In this document: positions 20,570 to 29,442 of the stretch, piece after piece
Layout of the letters: every line of letters begins with the position of its first letter
Numbering within the stretch: the stretch's first letter is position 1
From: an uncultured Pelagibacteraceae bacterium
GTDB lineage: Bacteria > Pseudomonadota > Alphaproteobacteria > Pelagibacterales > Pelagibacteraceae
Reading direction: 5' to 3'
DNA length: 64,000 nt
NCBI GenBank assembly: GCA_902615715.1
Contig: CACMQA010000002.1
Span: forward strand, 62,001 to 126,000
Notes under the pieces: generated by a model
The model's input: only the letters and a program-made list of their open reading frames with translations
Database searches by the model: none
Told to the model about the DNA's origin: nothing
Made by a program: the position numbers and the translations under genes

Positions 20570-21815
20570 TAACCTTCCTAGCTAAAGATGGTTCTGCTCC
20601 TCCGGTTAATACTGGCTCGGAGATGCTCATTGGTATCGGATCTGTTTTCTCTATTAATCCGACTACTGGCATTACAATTATAAAATGAGCAAAATAGTAA
20701 ATAGTTCCTACTCTAGCTAATACTAAGTAAATTCCTTCAGCTGGCATCGCACCAACATAACCAAGCATCAAAACGTCTAAAACAAATATCCAATAAAATT
20801 GTCTGTATATTGGTCTGAATACTGCTGATCTAACTTTAGAAGTATCCAGCCACGGCAAAACAAATAGAATAAAGATTGCTCCAAACATTAAAATCACTCC
20901 ACCTAATTTATCTGGAACAGATCTTAAGATTGCATAGAAGGGTAATAAATACCACTCTGGCACAATATGTGCTGGTGTAACTAAAGGATTAGCCGGAATA
21001 TAATTATCAGAATGACCCAAAACATTTGGAGTGAAGAATACAAATCCAGCAAATATGATCATAAATACTAAAAGCGCGAAAGCATCTTTAATGGTTATAT
21101 AGGGATGGAATGGCACTGTATCTTTAGACGGTTTCTTTATATCAATTCCTACAGGGTTATTATTTCCTGGGACATGTAAAGCCCAAATGTGTAAAACTAC
21201 TAATCCTAAAATTAAAAATGGGATTAAATAATGTAAACTAAAAAATCTATTTAGTGTTGGATTATCTACAGAATATGCTCCCCATAACCAAGTTGTTATA
21301 CTTTCTCCAACTAATGGTATTGCACTAAATAAGTTAGTTATTACCGTAGCGCCCCAGAAGCTCATTTGACCCCAAGGCAAAACGTAACCCATGAAAGCTG
21401 CTGCCATCATTAATAAATAAATCATAAGACCAATTATCCAAATTACTTCTCTTGGTGATTTATATGAACCATAAAATAAAGACCTAAAAATGTGTATGTA
21501 AACTGCTAGGAAAAACATTGATGCACCATTACTATGAATATATCTTATTAACCAACCATAATTTACATCTCTCATTATGTGTTCCACACTTGCAAAAGCT
21601 AAATCTGCATGAGCAACGTAATGCATTGCTAAAACAATTCCTGTAACTATTTGAGTGATCAAACAAAAAGTTAAAATTCCGCCAAAAGTCCACCAATAAT
21701 TTAAATTTTTAGGAGTTGGGTAATCTGTTAGATGTGCTCCAAGCGTGAGCAAAGGTAAACGGTCATTAAACCATTTTCCTGCTTTAGATTTTGGTACGTA
21801 TTCGTGTTCACTCAT
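20556..21815 (-). CDS. petB: Cytochrome b of the bc1 complex
   Basis: The membrane core of complex III carries the two b haems and the quinol and quinone sites. The 419-residue protein shows eight or so hydrophobic helices. The two pairs of haem histidines sit in [18 protein letters not shown] and [16 protein letters not shown]. The Qo-site motif [14 protein letters not shown] is intact. It starts 5 bp after the Rieske gene stop and overlaps petC by 14 bp. Confidence 0.97.
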   Translation of the reverse strand: MSEHEYVPKSKAGKWFNDRLPLLTLGAHLTDYPTPKNLNYWWTFGGILTFCLITQIVTGIVLAMHYVAHADLAFASVEHIMRDVNYGWLIRYIHSNGASMFFLAVYIHIFRSLFYGSYKSPREVIWIIGLMIYLLMMAAAFMGYVLPWGQMSFWGATVITNLFSAIPLVGESITTWLWGAYSVDNPTLNRFFSLHYLIPFLILGLVVLHIWALHVPGNNNPVGIDIKKPSKDTVPFHPYITIKDAFALLVFMIIFAGFVFFTPNVLGHSDNYIPANPLVTPAHIVPEWYLLPFYAILRSVPDKLGGVILMFGAIFILFVLPWLDTSKVRSAVFRPIYRQFYWIFVLDVLMLGYVGAMPAEGIYLVLARVGTIYYFAHFIIVMPVVGLIEKTDPIPMSISEPVLTGGAEPSLARKVNDKV

Positions 21816-21820
21816 AATTA

Positions 21821-22342
21821 TTATCCAATTTTAATTGTATTGCTATCAACAAATTCAAACTTTGGTATTTCCATGTTTGTCGGAGCTGGTCCTTTTCTTA
21901 TCCTGCCTGATACATCGTAATGTGAACCGTGACAAGGACAAAACCAACCATTGTAATCACCTTTATCTTTTAATGGTACACAACCTAAGTGAGTACAAAC
22001 CCCTAACATTACTAACCATTCATCTTTTCCATCTTTTACTCTATCCTCATCTTTTTGAGGATCAGGCAAATCGTCCAATTTTACCGCCCTGGCCTCAGCT
22101 ATTTCCTCCGCTGTTCTTTTTTTTATAAATATTGGCTTTCCTCTCCATAAAACAGTAATAGATTTGCCAGGTTCTATACTACTGATGTCAACTTCTGTAG
22201 TTGCTAAAGCTTGTTGGGCTTTATCTGGGTTCATTTGGTCTATCATTGGCCAAATTACTGCTCCAACTCCTACTGCTCCGATAGTGTAACTAGCCGTAAA
22301 TAAAAAATCTCTTCGATTTACTTTCTTTTCTTCTTTGCTCAT
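21821..22342 (-). CDS. petA: Rieske iron-sulfur protein of the bc1 complex
   Basis: The 173-residue subunit carries the 2Fe-2S cluster of complex III. Both cluster-binding boxes are present: CTHLGC and [10 protein letters not shown] twin-arginine-like N-terminus, [17 protein letters not shown], is followed by the single membrane anchor and suggests Tat export. It is the first gene of petABC. The 88-bp divergent region with trmL should carry the promoter. Confidence 0.97.
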   Translation of the reverse strand: MSKEEKKVNRRDFLFTASYTIGAVGVGAVIWPMIDQMNPDKAQQALATTEVDISSIEPGKSITVLWRGKPIFIKKRTAEEIAEARAVKLDDLPDPQKDEDRVKDGKDEWLVMLGVCTHLGCVPLKDKGDYNGWFCPCHGSHYDVSGRIRKGPAPTNMEIPKFEFVDSNTIKIG

Positions 22343-22399
22343 TATTGTTTGTGTTTATAGTGTATATATTTAAATAAACTATGTTTTTAAATACCTAGG

Positions 22400-22410
22400 G
22401 TCAGAATGAC
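22400..22410. promoter_or_regulatory. Short dyad GTCA-GAA-TGAC in the petA/trmL divergent promoter region
   Basis: An 11-bp element with perfect 4-bp arms lies 58 bp upstream of petA and 21 bp upstream of trmL. It is next to a second palindrome-like CCTAGG. It could be a regulator site for the bc1 operon, perhaps for the OmpR-type regulator at 11532. The arms are short and the idea rests on position alone. Confidence 0.2.
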
Positions 22411-22430
22411 ACATAAATTAAGCAATAATA

Positions 22431-22880
22431 ATGCACATAGCTCTATATAAACCGGATATACCTCAGAATACAGCCGCCATAATAAGATTAAGCGCCTGTT
22501 TGAACCTTAAAATTCACATTATTGAACCTTGTGGTTTTGACTTACATGATGCAAGATTTAAACGTGTCGTGATGGATTATTTGGGATTTAGTAAAATATA
22601 TAGGTACGAAGATTATGATAAATTTTTAAGCAAGAATAAAAGTAAAAGAATAGTTCTCATGACAACTAAGGCTAAAAAAAACTATCATAGATTTATTTTT
22701 AAAAAGAATGATATCCTGTTATTTGGAAGAGAAAGTGCTGGGGTGCCAGAAAATCTTCATAAAACAATTAAAAATAAAGTGAAAGTGCCAATGAATAAAA
22801 AAACTAGATCACTTAATGTTGCTATGAGTGTAGCGATTGTTTCTGCTGAAGCTCTAAGACAAAATAATTTGTTAAAATAA
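22431..22880 (+). CDS. trmL: tRNA (cytidine/uridine-34-2'-O)-methyltransferase
   Basis: A minimal SPOUT methyltransferase of 149 residues that methylates the wobble ribose of leucine tRNAs. It begins HIALYKPDIPQNTAAIIRL, shows the knot motifs LLFGRESAGVP and VPMNKKTRSLNVAMSVAI, and lacks the extra RNA-binding domain of larger relatives, as expected. Its stop overlaps the start of hemF by 1 bp (TAATG). Confidence 0.93.
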   Translation: MHIALYKPDIPQNTAAIIRLSACLNLKIHIIEPCGFDLHDARFKRVVMDYLGFSKIYRYEDYDKFLSKNKSKRIVLMTTKAKKNYHRFIFKKNDILLFGRESAGVPENLHKTIKNKVKVPMNKKTRSLNVAMSVAIVSAEALRQNNLLK

Positions 22881-23704
22881 TGATTTCTTCAGATTATAGA
22901 AAAAAAATGGCTGATAGTTGGTTTTCATACCTCCAAATTCAGATTTGTAAATCATTCGAACAATTAGAAAAAAATAAATCTAAATTTTCTAAAAGAGATT
23001 GGTTTAAAAACAAAATAAAAGAAGGTGGAGGAACTTCTTATTTGTTAACCAACGGAAAAATTTTTGATAAAGTTGGAGTAAATAAATCAACTGTATCAGG
23101 TATTTTCCCAAAAAAATTTAGATCGAATATTCTTGGTGCTGGAAAACAAGGTAGGTATTGGGCTTCAGGTGTTTCTGTTGTTGCCCATATGAAAAACCCG
23201 AAAATTCCTGCGATACATTTCAACACTAGATTTATTGTTACGTCTAAAGAATGGTTTGGTGGAGGAATAGATGTAACTCCTAGCCATGAGGATAAAAAAG
23301 AAAGTCAAATAGTTCATAATGATCTTAAGAAAATTTGTTTGCAAAATAAAAAAAATTATAAAAAATATAAAAAATGGTGTGATGAATATTTTTATCTACC
23401 TCATAGGAAAGAAGCTAGAGGTATTGGTGGAATTTTTTTTGATTATGAAACTAAAGATTGGATTAAAAACTTTAAATTTGTAAGAGAGCTTGGATTGGTT
23501 TTCATTGATATTTCAAATAAGGTGATCAATAGAAAGAAAAAATTAAAATACACAAAAAAAGATAAAGAAAAACAATTGCTTAAACGAGGAAGATATGTTG
23601 AGTTTAATCTTTTATATGACAGAGGTACAAAATTTGGTTTGAATTCTGGGGGGAACACTGACTCTATTTTAATGTCATTGCCCCCTGAAGCTAAGTGGAA
23701 ATAA
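22880..23704 (+). CDS. hemF: Oxygen-dependent coproporphyrinogen III oxidase
   Basis: Performs the aerobic oxidative decarboxylation of coproporphyrinogen III in haem synthesis. The 274-residue protein contains signature stretches such as PAIHFNTRFI, WFGGGIDVTP, KEARGIGGIFFD and GRYVEFNLLYDRGTKFGL. It sits beside the bc1 operon, which consumes haem, and the window also encodes haem O synthase (ctaB). Relying on the O2-dependent enzyme fits a surface-ocean aerobe. Confidence 0.96.
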   Translation: MISSDYRKKMADSWFSYLQIQICKSFEQLEKNKSKFSKRDWFKNKIKEGGGTSYLLTNGKIFDKVGVNKSTVSGIFPKKFRSNILGAGKQGRYWASGVSVVAHMKNPKIPAIHFNTRFIVTSKEWFGGGIDVTPSHEDKKESQIVHNDLKKICLQNKKNYKKYKKWCDEYFYLPHRKEARGIGGIFFDYETKDWIKNFKFVRELGLVFIDISNKVINRKKKLKYTKKDKEKQLLKRGRYVEFNLLYDRGTKFGLNSGGNTDSILMSLPPEAKWK

Positions 23705-23706
23705 TT

Positions 23707-24183
23707 ATGGAAAAGGAACCTATAACAGTAAACGGTCTTCAAAGTTTAAAATCAGAATTAGAAGATTTAAAAAATGTTCAAAGACCAAAAGTTGTTGAAG
23801 CAATCGCTGAAGCTAGATCTCATGGAGATTTAAAAGAAAATGCTGAATATCATGCAGCAAAGGAACAACAAGCTTTAATTGAAAGCAGAGTAGTTGCAAT
23901 CAATGATTTAATTGCACGTGCTAATGTAATTGATGTGACTAAGATTGAAAATGAAGGGAAAGTAATATTTGGATCCACAGTAAAACTAAAAGATTTGAAT
24001 ACAGAAAAAGAAATTGTTTATAAATTGGTTGGACAAGACGAGGCAGATATAAAAAAAAATTTAATATTTTTTAAAAGTCCTATTGGAAAGGCATTAATTG
24101 GGAGAGGTAAAGGTGAAATGGTAAATGTTAATACTCCCTCAGGTGAGAAAAATTTTGAAATATTAAACGTTGAATATATTTAA
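23707..24183 (+). CDS. greA: Transcription elongation factor GreA
   Basis: Rescues backtracked RNA polymerase by stimulating transcript cleavage. From the ATG at 23707 it is 158 residues, exactly the usual size. An ATG 12 bp upstream overlaps hemF and would add only four residues. The N-terminal coiled coil carries the acidic tip in ARSHGDLKENAEYH, and the FKBP-like C-terminal domain (SPIGKALIGRGKGE) is complete. Its stop shares the TTAA at 24180-24183 with the convergent cca gene. Confidence 0.95.
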   Translation: MEKEPITVNGLQSLKSELEDLKNVQRPKVVEAIAEARSHGDLKENAEYHAAKEQQALIESRVVAINDLIARANVIDVTKIENEGKVIFGSTVKLKDLNTEKEIVYKLVGQDEADIKKNLIFFKSPIGKALIGRGKGEMVNVNTPSGEKNFEILNVEYI

Positions 24184-25442
24184 TTCGAGTTTAATTTTAT
24201 TATTTCTCTTACTCTTTCATTGCTTATTTTAAAACTATTTTTTATCCACTCTTCTTCGATTTCTTTTAACACTTTACCTATAAGAGATCCTTGTTGCATA
24301 CCATTTTCTAACAAATACTTTCCATCAAAAGGAAAGTGGTGAGTTTTGGATTTTAATATTCTATTCAAGTTTTCAGAAAATTCTTTGAATTTTAATTTTG
24401 AATTTATCACAAAATTTAAAATATTTAGATTTATCAGATGATTTTTATTATATAAATAAATATTTTTTTCAAGGTCTTTAATAAAAAAATTTTTATTTTC
24501 TTTTAAAAAATTAAAATTTTTTGCCAGTAAGTTTAGATTCTCTTTTAAATTATTTGAAATATTGTACTTATGGCTAAAGTAATCTTGACTATTTTTTTCA
24601 TCAATTAATAAAGCAGCTAATAAAAATTCTTTATTAATTTGTGAATGATTGCAGATCTTTATCAATCGATTTAGGCGACCAAGATTTTCAAATTCAGGAA
24701 AAACAAGACAAAAAATTTCTTTTAAAAAAGAATTTTCATTCAAATTTAAAAAATTTTTTAAATCAAGAATTTTATATAATTCTATTAAAATTCTTTCTTT
24801 TGAAATTTTTTTAATTCCATTTAAATTTTGTTTAATTGCGTTATTGGTTGTTGGCTCAATTTTACCATCATACATTATTTTAAAACGGATAAAACGTATG
24901 ATACGTAAGTAATCTTCTTCAATTCTTCTTTGAGGATCACCAATAAACTTTACAATATTATTTTTTAAGTCAACCGTTCCCATTTGAGGATCGAATATCT
25001 TTCCATTAATATCAAGATAAATTGCATTAATAGTGAAATCTCTTCTTTCAGAGTCAAGCTGCCAATCGTCAATGTATTCTACTTCGGCATGTCTACCATC
25101 TGTCTCAACATCTTTTCTAAGTGTGGTTAATTCAAGTCTTAAATCTTTTGATACAAGAGTTACTGTTCCGTGTTGTATTCCAGTTTCAACTACTTTAAAT
25201 TTTGTATCTTTAAATTTTTCTTTTATCTCTTCAGTGTTTAATATTGTAGCTATGTCAATATCATCGATTTTATCGTTGGTTAGATATTTTCTGACACAAC
25301 CTCCAACAAATCTAGCTGTTACTTTGTCTGCTGAAAAACCTTCTTGAATTTTATTAAAAACAAATTTTATATCTTTGTTTTTATAAAACGGAAATAAGTT
25401 TCTTTTAATTTTATTTATAAAGTTGAAACTTATATTAAGCAT
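24180..25442 (-). CDS. cca: CCA-adding tRNA nucleotidyltransferase / poly(A) polymerase family protein
   Basis: A class II nucleotidyltransferase of 420 residues. The head holds FVGGCVRKYL, the metal-binding DIDIAT and the RRDFTINAI motif, followed by the neck region DPQRRIEEDYLRIIRFIRF. The tail is lysine- and asparagine-rich. Alphaproteobacterial members maintain tRNA 3' ends. The adjacent tRNA-Gln gene already encodes its CCA, so the enzyme there would act in repair. The distinction from a poly(A) polymerase cannot be made by eye. Confidence 0.88.
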   Translation of the reverse strand: MLNISFNFINKIKRNLFPFYKNKDIKFVFNKIQEGFSADKVTARFVGGCVRKYLTNDKIDDIDIATILNTEEIKEKFKDTKFKVVETGIQHGTVTLVSKDLRLELTTLRKDVETDGRHAEVEYIDDWQLDSERRDFTINAIYLDINGKIFDPQMGTVDLKNNIVKFIGDPQRRIEEDYLRIIRFIRFKIMYDGKIEPTTNNAIKQNLNGIKKISKERILIELYKILDLKNFLNLNENSFLKEIFCLVFPEFENLGRLNRLIKICNHSQINKEFLLAALLIDEKNSQDYFSHKYNISNNLKENLNLLAKNFNFLKENKNFFIKDLEKNIYLYNKNHLINLNILNFVINSKLKFKEFSENLNRILKSKTHHFPFDGKYLLENGMQQGSLIGKVLKEIEEEWIKNSFKISNERVREIIKLNSN

Positions 25443-25447
25443 AAATA

Positions 25448-25521
25448 TGGCTGGGGCACTAGGATTCGAACCTAGGATGGCGGTATCAAAAACCGCTGCC
25501 TTACCGCTTGGCTATGCCCCA
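25448..25521 (-). tRNA. tRNA-Gln (anticodon UUG)
   Basis: The reverse strand folds into a complete cloverleaf of 74 nt including the encoded CCA. The acceptor arm TGGGGCA pairs with TGCCCCA, with G as the discriminator base. The anticodon stem GCGGT/ACCGC encloses the loop TTTTGAT, giving anticodon TTG. The T arm CTAGG TTCGAAT CCTAG is perfect. It is located between ispE and cca in the same direction. Confidence 0.96.
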
Positions 25522-25557
25522 ATGTTAAGAAATCTGATATATCATATATCATAAAAA

Positions 25558-26394
25558 TTAAACAGTTTTTGCTAATGAAAGCCAAAATTTAGGGTACTTA
25601 ATTTTTAAATTATTAAGTGCCTTTTTCGCTTTTATTTGATTTTTAAATAAACCGTAACAAACTGACCCAGAACCAGTAATTCTTGAAAAAGAACAACCTT
25701 CCATTTTTTTTATGTCTGTTAATATTTTTTTTATAAGGGGGTATTTTTTTTCAACAATAAATTGTAAATCATTTCTACTTTTAGACAAATAATCTGTAAA
25801 TTTGTCTCTAGATTTTATCAATTTTCCATCAAGGTGTTCTTTTTTTGAAAATTTTTTAACTTTCGAATACACTTTTTTTGTTGAACATTTTATGTTTGGC
25901 TGGGTAAGCAAAAAATAAAATGTTTGTTTATTCTTTAACTCGACCAATTTCCCAAGTTTTTTTAAAAATCCTTGCTTTTTAAAAAAAAGCCTTAGATCAG
26001 AACCGACTGTACTTTCTAATTTTTTTAATAGATTGTTTTTAAATTTATTTTTTAATAAATATTTTAGTATAAAAGCTGCATTGCTAGTTCCTCCTCCTAA
26101 ACCACCAAAAACAGGAATATTTTTAGTAACCGTTATCTTGTAATAGTCCGAAATCAATTTAAGTTTTCTCAATTCTTCAAGAAGATTGAGTATAGAATTA
26201 TTTTTTAACTTTACAAATTTTTTAAATGGACCGTTAAAACTTATCTTATCTTCATAATTTTTAATTTTTCTTATTTTAATTTTATCGAACAAATTTATCC
26301 AACAATAAAAAGACTGAATTTCGTGCAATCCATTTTTCAATTTATAATTTACCTTTAGTGACAAATTAATTTTTGAATAAGACTTTATGAGCAT
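25558..26394 (-). CDS. ispE: 4-diphosphocytidyl-2-C-methyl-D-erythritol kinase
   Basis: A GHMP kinase of the MEP isoprenoid pathway, 278 residues. The ATP loop is FGGLGGGTSNAAF and the C-terminal motif RITGSGSVCYGLF is intact. The rest is diverged and lysine-rich, as is common in this genome. With ispH at 42784 it gives two MEP steps in the window. These supply prenyl units for carotenoids, ubiquinone (ubiA) and haem O (ctaB). It is separated by 3 bp from the upstream TPR gene. Confidence 0.92.
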   Translation of the reverse strand: MLIKSYSKINLSLKVNYKLKNGLHEIQSFYCWINLFDKIKIRKIKNYEDKISFNGPFKKFVKLKNNSILNLLEELRKLKLISDYYKITVTKNIPVFGGLGGGTSNAAFILKYLLKNKFKNNLLKKLESTVGSDLRLFFKKQGFLKKLGKLVELKNKQTFYFLLTQPNIKCSTKKVYSKVKKFSKKEHLDGKLIKSRDKFTDYLSKSRNDLQFIVEKKYPLIKKILTDIKKMEGCSFSRITGSGSVCYGLFKNQIKAKKALNNLKIKYPKFWLSLAKTV

Positions 26395-26397
26395 AAT

Positions 26398-28086
26398 TTA
26401 AAGGCCTTGAATTAATTTTTTTTTTATTGTTTTTTTAAGCTCTTCTTCAGTTTTTTCAAGATTAAGCACATATTCCCAATAATATCTTGCCTGAATTTCA
26501 TTGCCGTTCTTCCATAAAGCATCACCATAATGATCGTTAACAATTGGATCAGCGGGCATTAATCTCACTGCTAATTGCAGATATTCTTTTGCTTCATTAT
26601 ATCTCTCTAGTTTGAATAAAGCCCAACCAAGTGAGTCAGTTATATAAGGATCATTCGATCTTAACTTATTGGCTTTCTCTAACATACTTAAGGATTTTTT
26701 TATTTTTATACCTTGTTCAATCCAGGAATAAGCTAAGTAATTGATTACATAAGCTTGATCGGGATTTGCTTTTAATGATGCCAAAAAATCTTTTTCGGCT
26801 TTATCCCACTCACCTGTTCTTTCATATGCAATACCTCTTCCATCGGTCGACTCTGTGTATAGTGGGTGGTCTTGTTGTACAAGATTTATTACTTTTGAAT
26901 AAAGTGGAATAGCCTCCTCAAATTTTTCATTATTTTTTAAAAACTCTGCATAATCAAAAATTTCGTAGACTTCTTTTTTTGATAAACTGCGATAGGATTT
27001 TTCTAAAAGTTTTATTGCTTCACTTTTACTATCTTTTTTTAAAAAGATTCTTGCAATTTGTTTCGATGAATACCAATTAAAAGCTTCACCTTTTTTGCTA
27101 AGATTATTATAAATCTTCTTTGCTGTATCAAAATTATTAGTTTTATAAAAGTTTTCTGCTAACAGCGTATCGTATGAATGAAAGTCTTCATTAAGATACT
27201 TAGCTAAATTTAAGTAAAAATTCGATAAAGGATAAATTGACTGTGCAGATAAAGCATTTGAGGTGATATATAAAATTTCTGATATAATATGCTCCTCTTT
27301 TTTACAGTTGAAAGCTTGAACATTTCTATTTTCATTTAGATCAATTTTATATTGATTTAATAATAAATTTCTTGGGTAAGTTTCAAGTGCTGAGTCTACG
27401 ATTTCTTTGGCTTCTTTTATTTTTCCAGACAAAGCTAAATATGAAGCGTAAAAATAATAATACCTGGAAAAATCTGTATTTTGATCATATATTAACTCAG
27501 AAAAAAATTTATCTGAATTAGTGTGATCAAAATAACAGCCTAAAAAAACTTTTTGTATTTTTTTTAAATTTTTAAACCTTTCATCTAATTTTTGCAGTTC
27601 AAACAAAGCTTGATTAAAGTTTGATAAACTTGATAAATTATAAAGTGAGTGTGAAACATAGCTGTTTACTACAAATCTTGAGTTACTATTCTTTGCCTTA
27701 AGAAAATATTTTTGAGCCAAATCAATATTTGAGTTTTTGAGATGGAATATTCCAGTTACTAAGTAACTTTCAAAATTACCTAACTTTTTTTTTTCAAGTT
27801 TTCTAGAATAGTTGAGCGCCTCTCTTAAATTTCCAGAATTAATTAAAGAGTACAAATATTTAACTGAATAACTGATGTGACTAGTTTCAAGTCCATTCAG
27901 TTTTTTAAAATATTCTTGTGAGTCTTCATATTGATTATTATTCAATAATAATATTCCTGAAAAGTAGCTTGATAATTGGTTTGTATTATAAAACTTATCC
28001 AAAGATTTAGCAGATGATGTGGACAAAAATATAATGACAAATAAAATCTGTCCTATAATCTTGGAATTTGAAAAAAATTCTTTCAT
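26398..28086 (-). CDS. Exported tetratricopeptide-repeat protein
   Basis: A protein of about 562 residues built mostly of TPR-like helix pairs, for example YNEAKEYLQLAVRLMPADP and WDKAEKDFLASLKANPDQA in the C-terminal half. I take the ATG at 28086, which begins a signal-peptide-like hydrophobic stretch (IIGQILFVIIFLSTSSAKS). The longer start at 28122 would overlap the divergent UDG gene. Alphaproteobacteria commonly carry such a TPR protein beside ispE. It probably scaffolds protein contacts in the periplasm or at the membrane, and its partners are unknown. Confidence 0.82.
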   Translation of the reverse strand: MKEFFSNSKIIGQILFVIIFLSTSSAKSLDKFYNTNQLSSYFSGILLLNNNQYEDSQEYFKKLNGLETSHISYSVKYLYSLINSGNLREALNYSRKLEKKKLGNFESYLVTGIFHLKNSNIDLAQKYFLKAKNSNSRFVVNSYVSHSLYNLSSLSNFNQALFELQKLDERFKNLKKIQKVFLGCYFDHTNSDKFFSELIYDQNTDFSRYYYFYASYLALSGKIKEAKEIVDSALETYPRNLLLNQYKIDLNENRNVQAFNCKKEEHIISEILYITSNALSAQSIYPLSNFYLNLAKYLNEDFHSYDTLLAENFYKTNNFDTAKKIYNNLSKKGEAFNWYSSKQIARIFLKKDSKSEAIKLLEKSYRSLSKKEVYEIFDYAEFLKNNEKFEEAIPLYSKVINLVQQDHPLYTESTDGRGIAYERTGEWDKAEKDFLASLKANPDQAYVINYLAYSWIEQGIKIKKSLSMLEKANKLRSNDPYITDSLGWALFKLERYNEAKEYLQLAVRLMPADPIVNDHYGDALWKNGNEIQARYYWEYVLNLEKTEEELKKTIKKKLIQGL

Positions 28087-28094
28087 AATAAATA

Positions 28095-28784
28095 ATGATA
28101 AAAAAAAATACTTCTCACTCAATAAAATTGATAAACTATTATAAACTAATTAATCACAATTTAATTTACAATAACAAGGCAATCAATAGATATAAAAAGG
28201 ACAATTATGAAATTTCAGCTAATAAAGCTGAAAATCTAGAAAAATTAAAAAAAACCATTCAAAATTTAAAAAATTGTAGCCTCAAAGAAAATGCTAAAAA
28301 TATTGTATTTAATGATGGAAATCCAAAATCAAAAATTATGCTTTTAGGTGAAGCCCCAGGAGCGAATGAGGATGAAGAGGGCTTGCCTTTTGTAGGTCGA
28401 GCTGGAATGTTGCTTGATAAAATGCTTGCCTCAATAAATCTTGACAGAAAAAAAGTATATATATCAAATATTATAAATTTTCGACCTCCTGAAAACAGAA
28501 AACCGACAGAAGAAGAAATAAAAAGATATCTGCCTTTCATAACTAAACACATAGAGATCATAAATCCTAAAATACTTGTACTACTTGGGAGTACAGCTAT
28601 GAATGCAATAATAGGAAACGAAGTTGTAATATCCAAAATGAGAGGAAAATGGATTAAAAAAAATTTTGGTAGTTGCAAAACTAACGTTATTATTACATTT
28701 CATCCTGCTTTTTTGTTGAGACAACCGGCTCAAAAAAAAATGGCTTGGATTGATTTAAAAATGATTAGGGACAAAAAAATCTAA
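28095..28784 (+). CDS. Uracil-DNA glycosylase family protein (UDG family 4/5-like)
   Basis: A 229-residue member of the UDG superfamily that should remove uracil from DNA. The active-site stretch GEAPGANEDEEGLPFVGRAG is complete and the C-terminal motif FHPAFLLRQP is present. Classical family 4 enzymes bind a 4Fe-4S cluster and start with a C-x2-C pair. Here only one cysteine (NCSLKENAKN) is seen at that place, as I recall for other alphaproteobacterial members, so a cluster may be altered or absent. Its start lies 8 bp from the divergent TPR gene start. Confidence 0.85.
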   Translation: MIKKNTSHSIKLINYYKLINHNLIYNNKAINRYKKDNYEISANKAENLEKLKKTIQNLKNCSLKENAKNIVFNDGNPKSKIMLLGEAPGANEDEEGLPFVGRAGMLLDKMLASINLDRKKVYISNIINFRPPENRKPTEEEIKRYLPFITKHIEIINPKILVLLGSTAMNAIIGNEVVISKMRGKWIKKNFGSCKTNVIITFHPAFLLRQPAQKKMAWIDLKMIRDKKI

Positions 28785-28793
28785 TTTAGAAAA

Positions 28794-29369
28794 TTGAAAA
28801 AAAAATTAATTACCGCTGGAGTTGATGAAGTTGGCAGAGGATGCCTCGCTGGTCCGGTAGTTTCAGCAGCCGTGATACTAAAAGAAGGTGTTAATTTGAA
28901 ACTTTTAAAAGATTCAAAAAAAATTAGTTTTAAACGTAGAATTGAAATTTCAAATTATATTAAATCGTGTTCCATTTATGCTATTGGTTTAGCATCAGTA
29001 GATGAAATTTTAGATTTAAATATTCTTCAAGCATCGTTGCTATCAATGAAAAGAGCTGTTGAAAAATTACCTGTAAAACCTAATCTTACTTTAATAGATG
29101 GAAATTTTACTCCTAGTGGATTAAAAAATTGTAAAACTATTATTAACGGTGATGAAAAAGTAAAAGTGATTAGTGCGGCCTCCATTGTTGCAAAAGTTTA
29201 TAGGGATAATCTCATGATAAAACTCGCTAAGGAATTTTCTGATTATGCTTGGGAAAGTAACTTTGGTTATGGAACTAAAGCTCATTTAGAAGGTTTAAAA
29301 AAATTTGGTGTTACCTCACATCATAGAAAAGGTTTTAAACCCGTGCACAAGATATTGTCTAATTATTAA
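28794..29369 (+). CDS. rnhB: Ribonuclease HII
   Basis: Removes ribonucleotides and RNA primers from DNA. The 191-residue enzyme starts GVDEVGRGCLAGPVVSAAV with the first two catalytic acids. It continues with SMKRAV, LIDGNF and the KVKVISAASIVAKVYRD block. The only sensible start is a TTG at 28794, since no ATG lies before the catalytic region. RNase HI (rnhA) is also in this window. The rnhB-ccrM neighbourhood is common in Alphaproteobacteria. Confidence 0.94.
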   Translation: MKKKLITAGVDEVGRGCLAGPVVSAAVILKEGVNLKLLKDSKKISFKRRIEISNYIKSCSIYAIGLASVDEILDLNILQASLLSMKRAVEKLPVKPNLTLIDGNFTPSGLKNCKTIINGDEKVKVISAASIVAKVYRDNLMIKLAKEFSDYAWESNFGYGTKAHLEGLKKFGVTSHHRKGFKPVHKILSNY

Positions 29370-29407
29370 TCTCAAACACAAGAAGAATCATTTTTTCATA
29401 AAACTGT

Positions 29408-29436
29408 TTGACCCTTGATTCAATTTCGGGTTGAAT
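29408..29436 (+). promoter_or_regulatory. Candidate ccrM promoter overlapping a GANTC site
   Basis: TTGACC at 29408-29413 resembles a -35 element. A weak -10-like TTGAAT lies 17 bp downstream at 29431-29436 and overlaps the GAATC at 29433-29437. A start would then fall near the ATG at 29443, giving a leaderless message. The -10 match is poor, so this is tentative. Confidence 0.25.
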
Positions 29437-29439
29437 CAA
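29415..29439. repeat. Perfect 9-bp inverted repeat made of two GANTC sites before ccrM
   Basis: TTGATTCAA (29415-29423) and TTGAATCAA (29431-29439) are exact reverse complements separated by TTTCGGG. Each arm contains one GANTC, the site methylated by CcrM. A third site, GAATC at 29385-29389, lies just upstream. The repeat ends 3 bp before the ATG at 29443 and covers an alternative TTG start. It may act as a methylation-sensitive operator in DNA or a hairpin in RNA. Confidence 0.75.
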
Positions 29440-29442
29440 AAA

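Noticed and set aside
21835-22128. 97-codon forward frame across petA
   Set aside because: It lies opposite the well-supported Rieske gene, has random composition and no recognisable domain.
25522-25557. Palindrome-like GATATATCATATATC next to the tRNA gene as a mobile element or attachment site
   Set aside because: It is a short AT-rich direct/inverted repeat with no integrase or duplicated tRNA end nearby. It more likely belongs to the tRNA promoter region.
28087-28122. Longer start for the TPR protein
   Set aside because: It would overlap the UDG start and put 12 residues before a good signal peptide. The later ATG is preferred.
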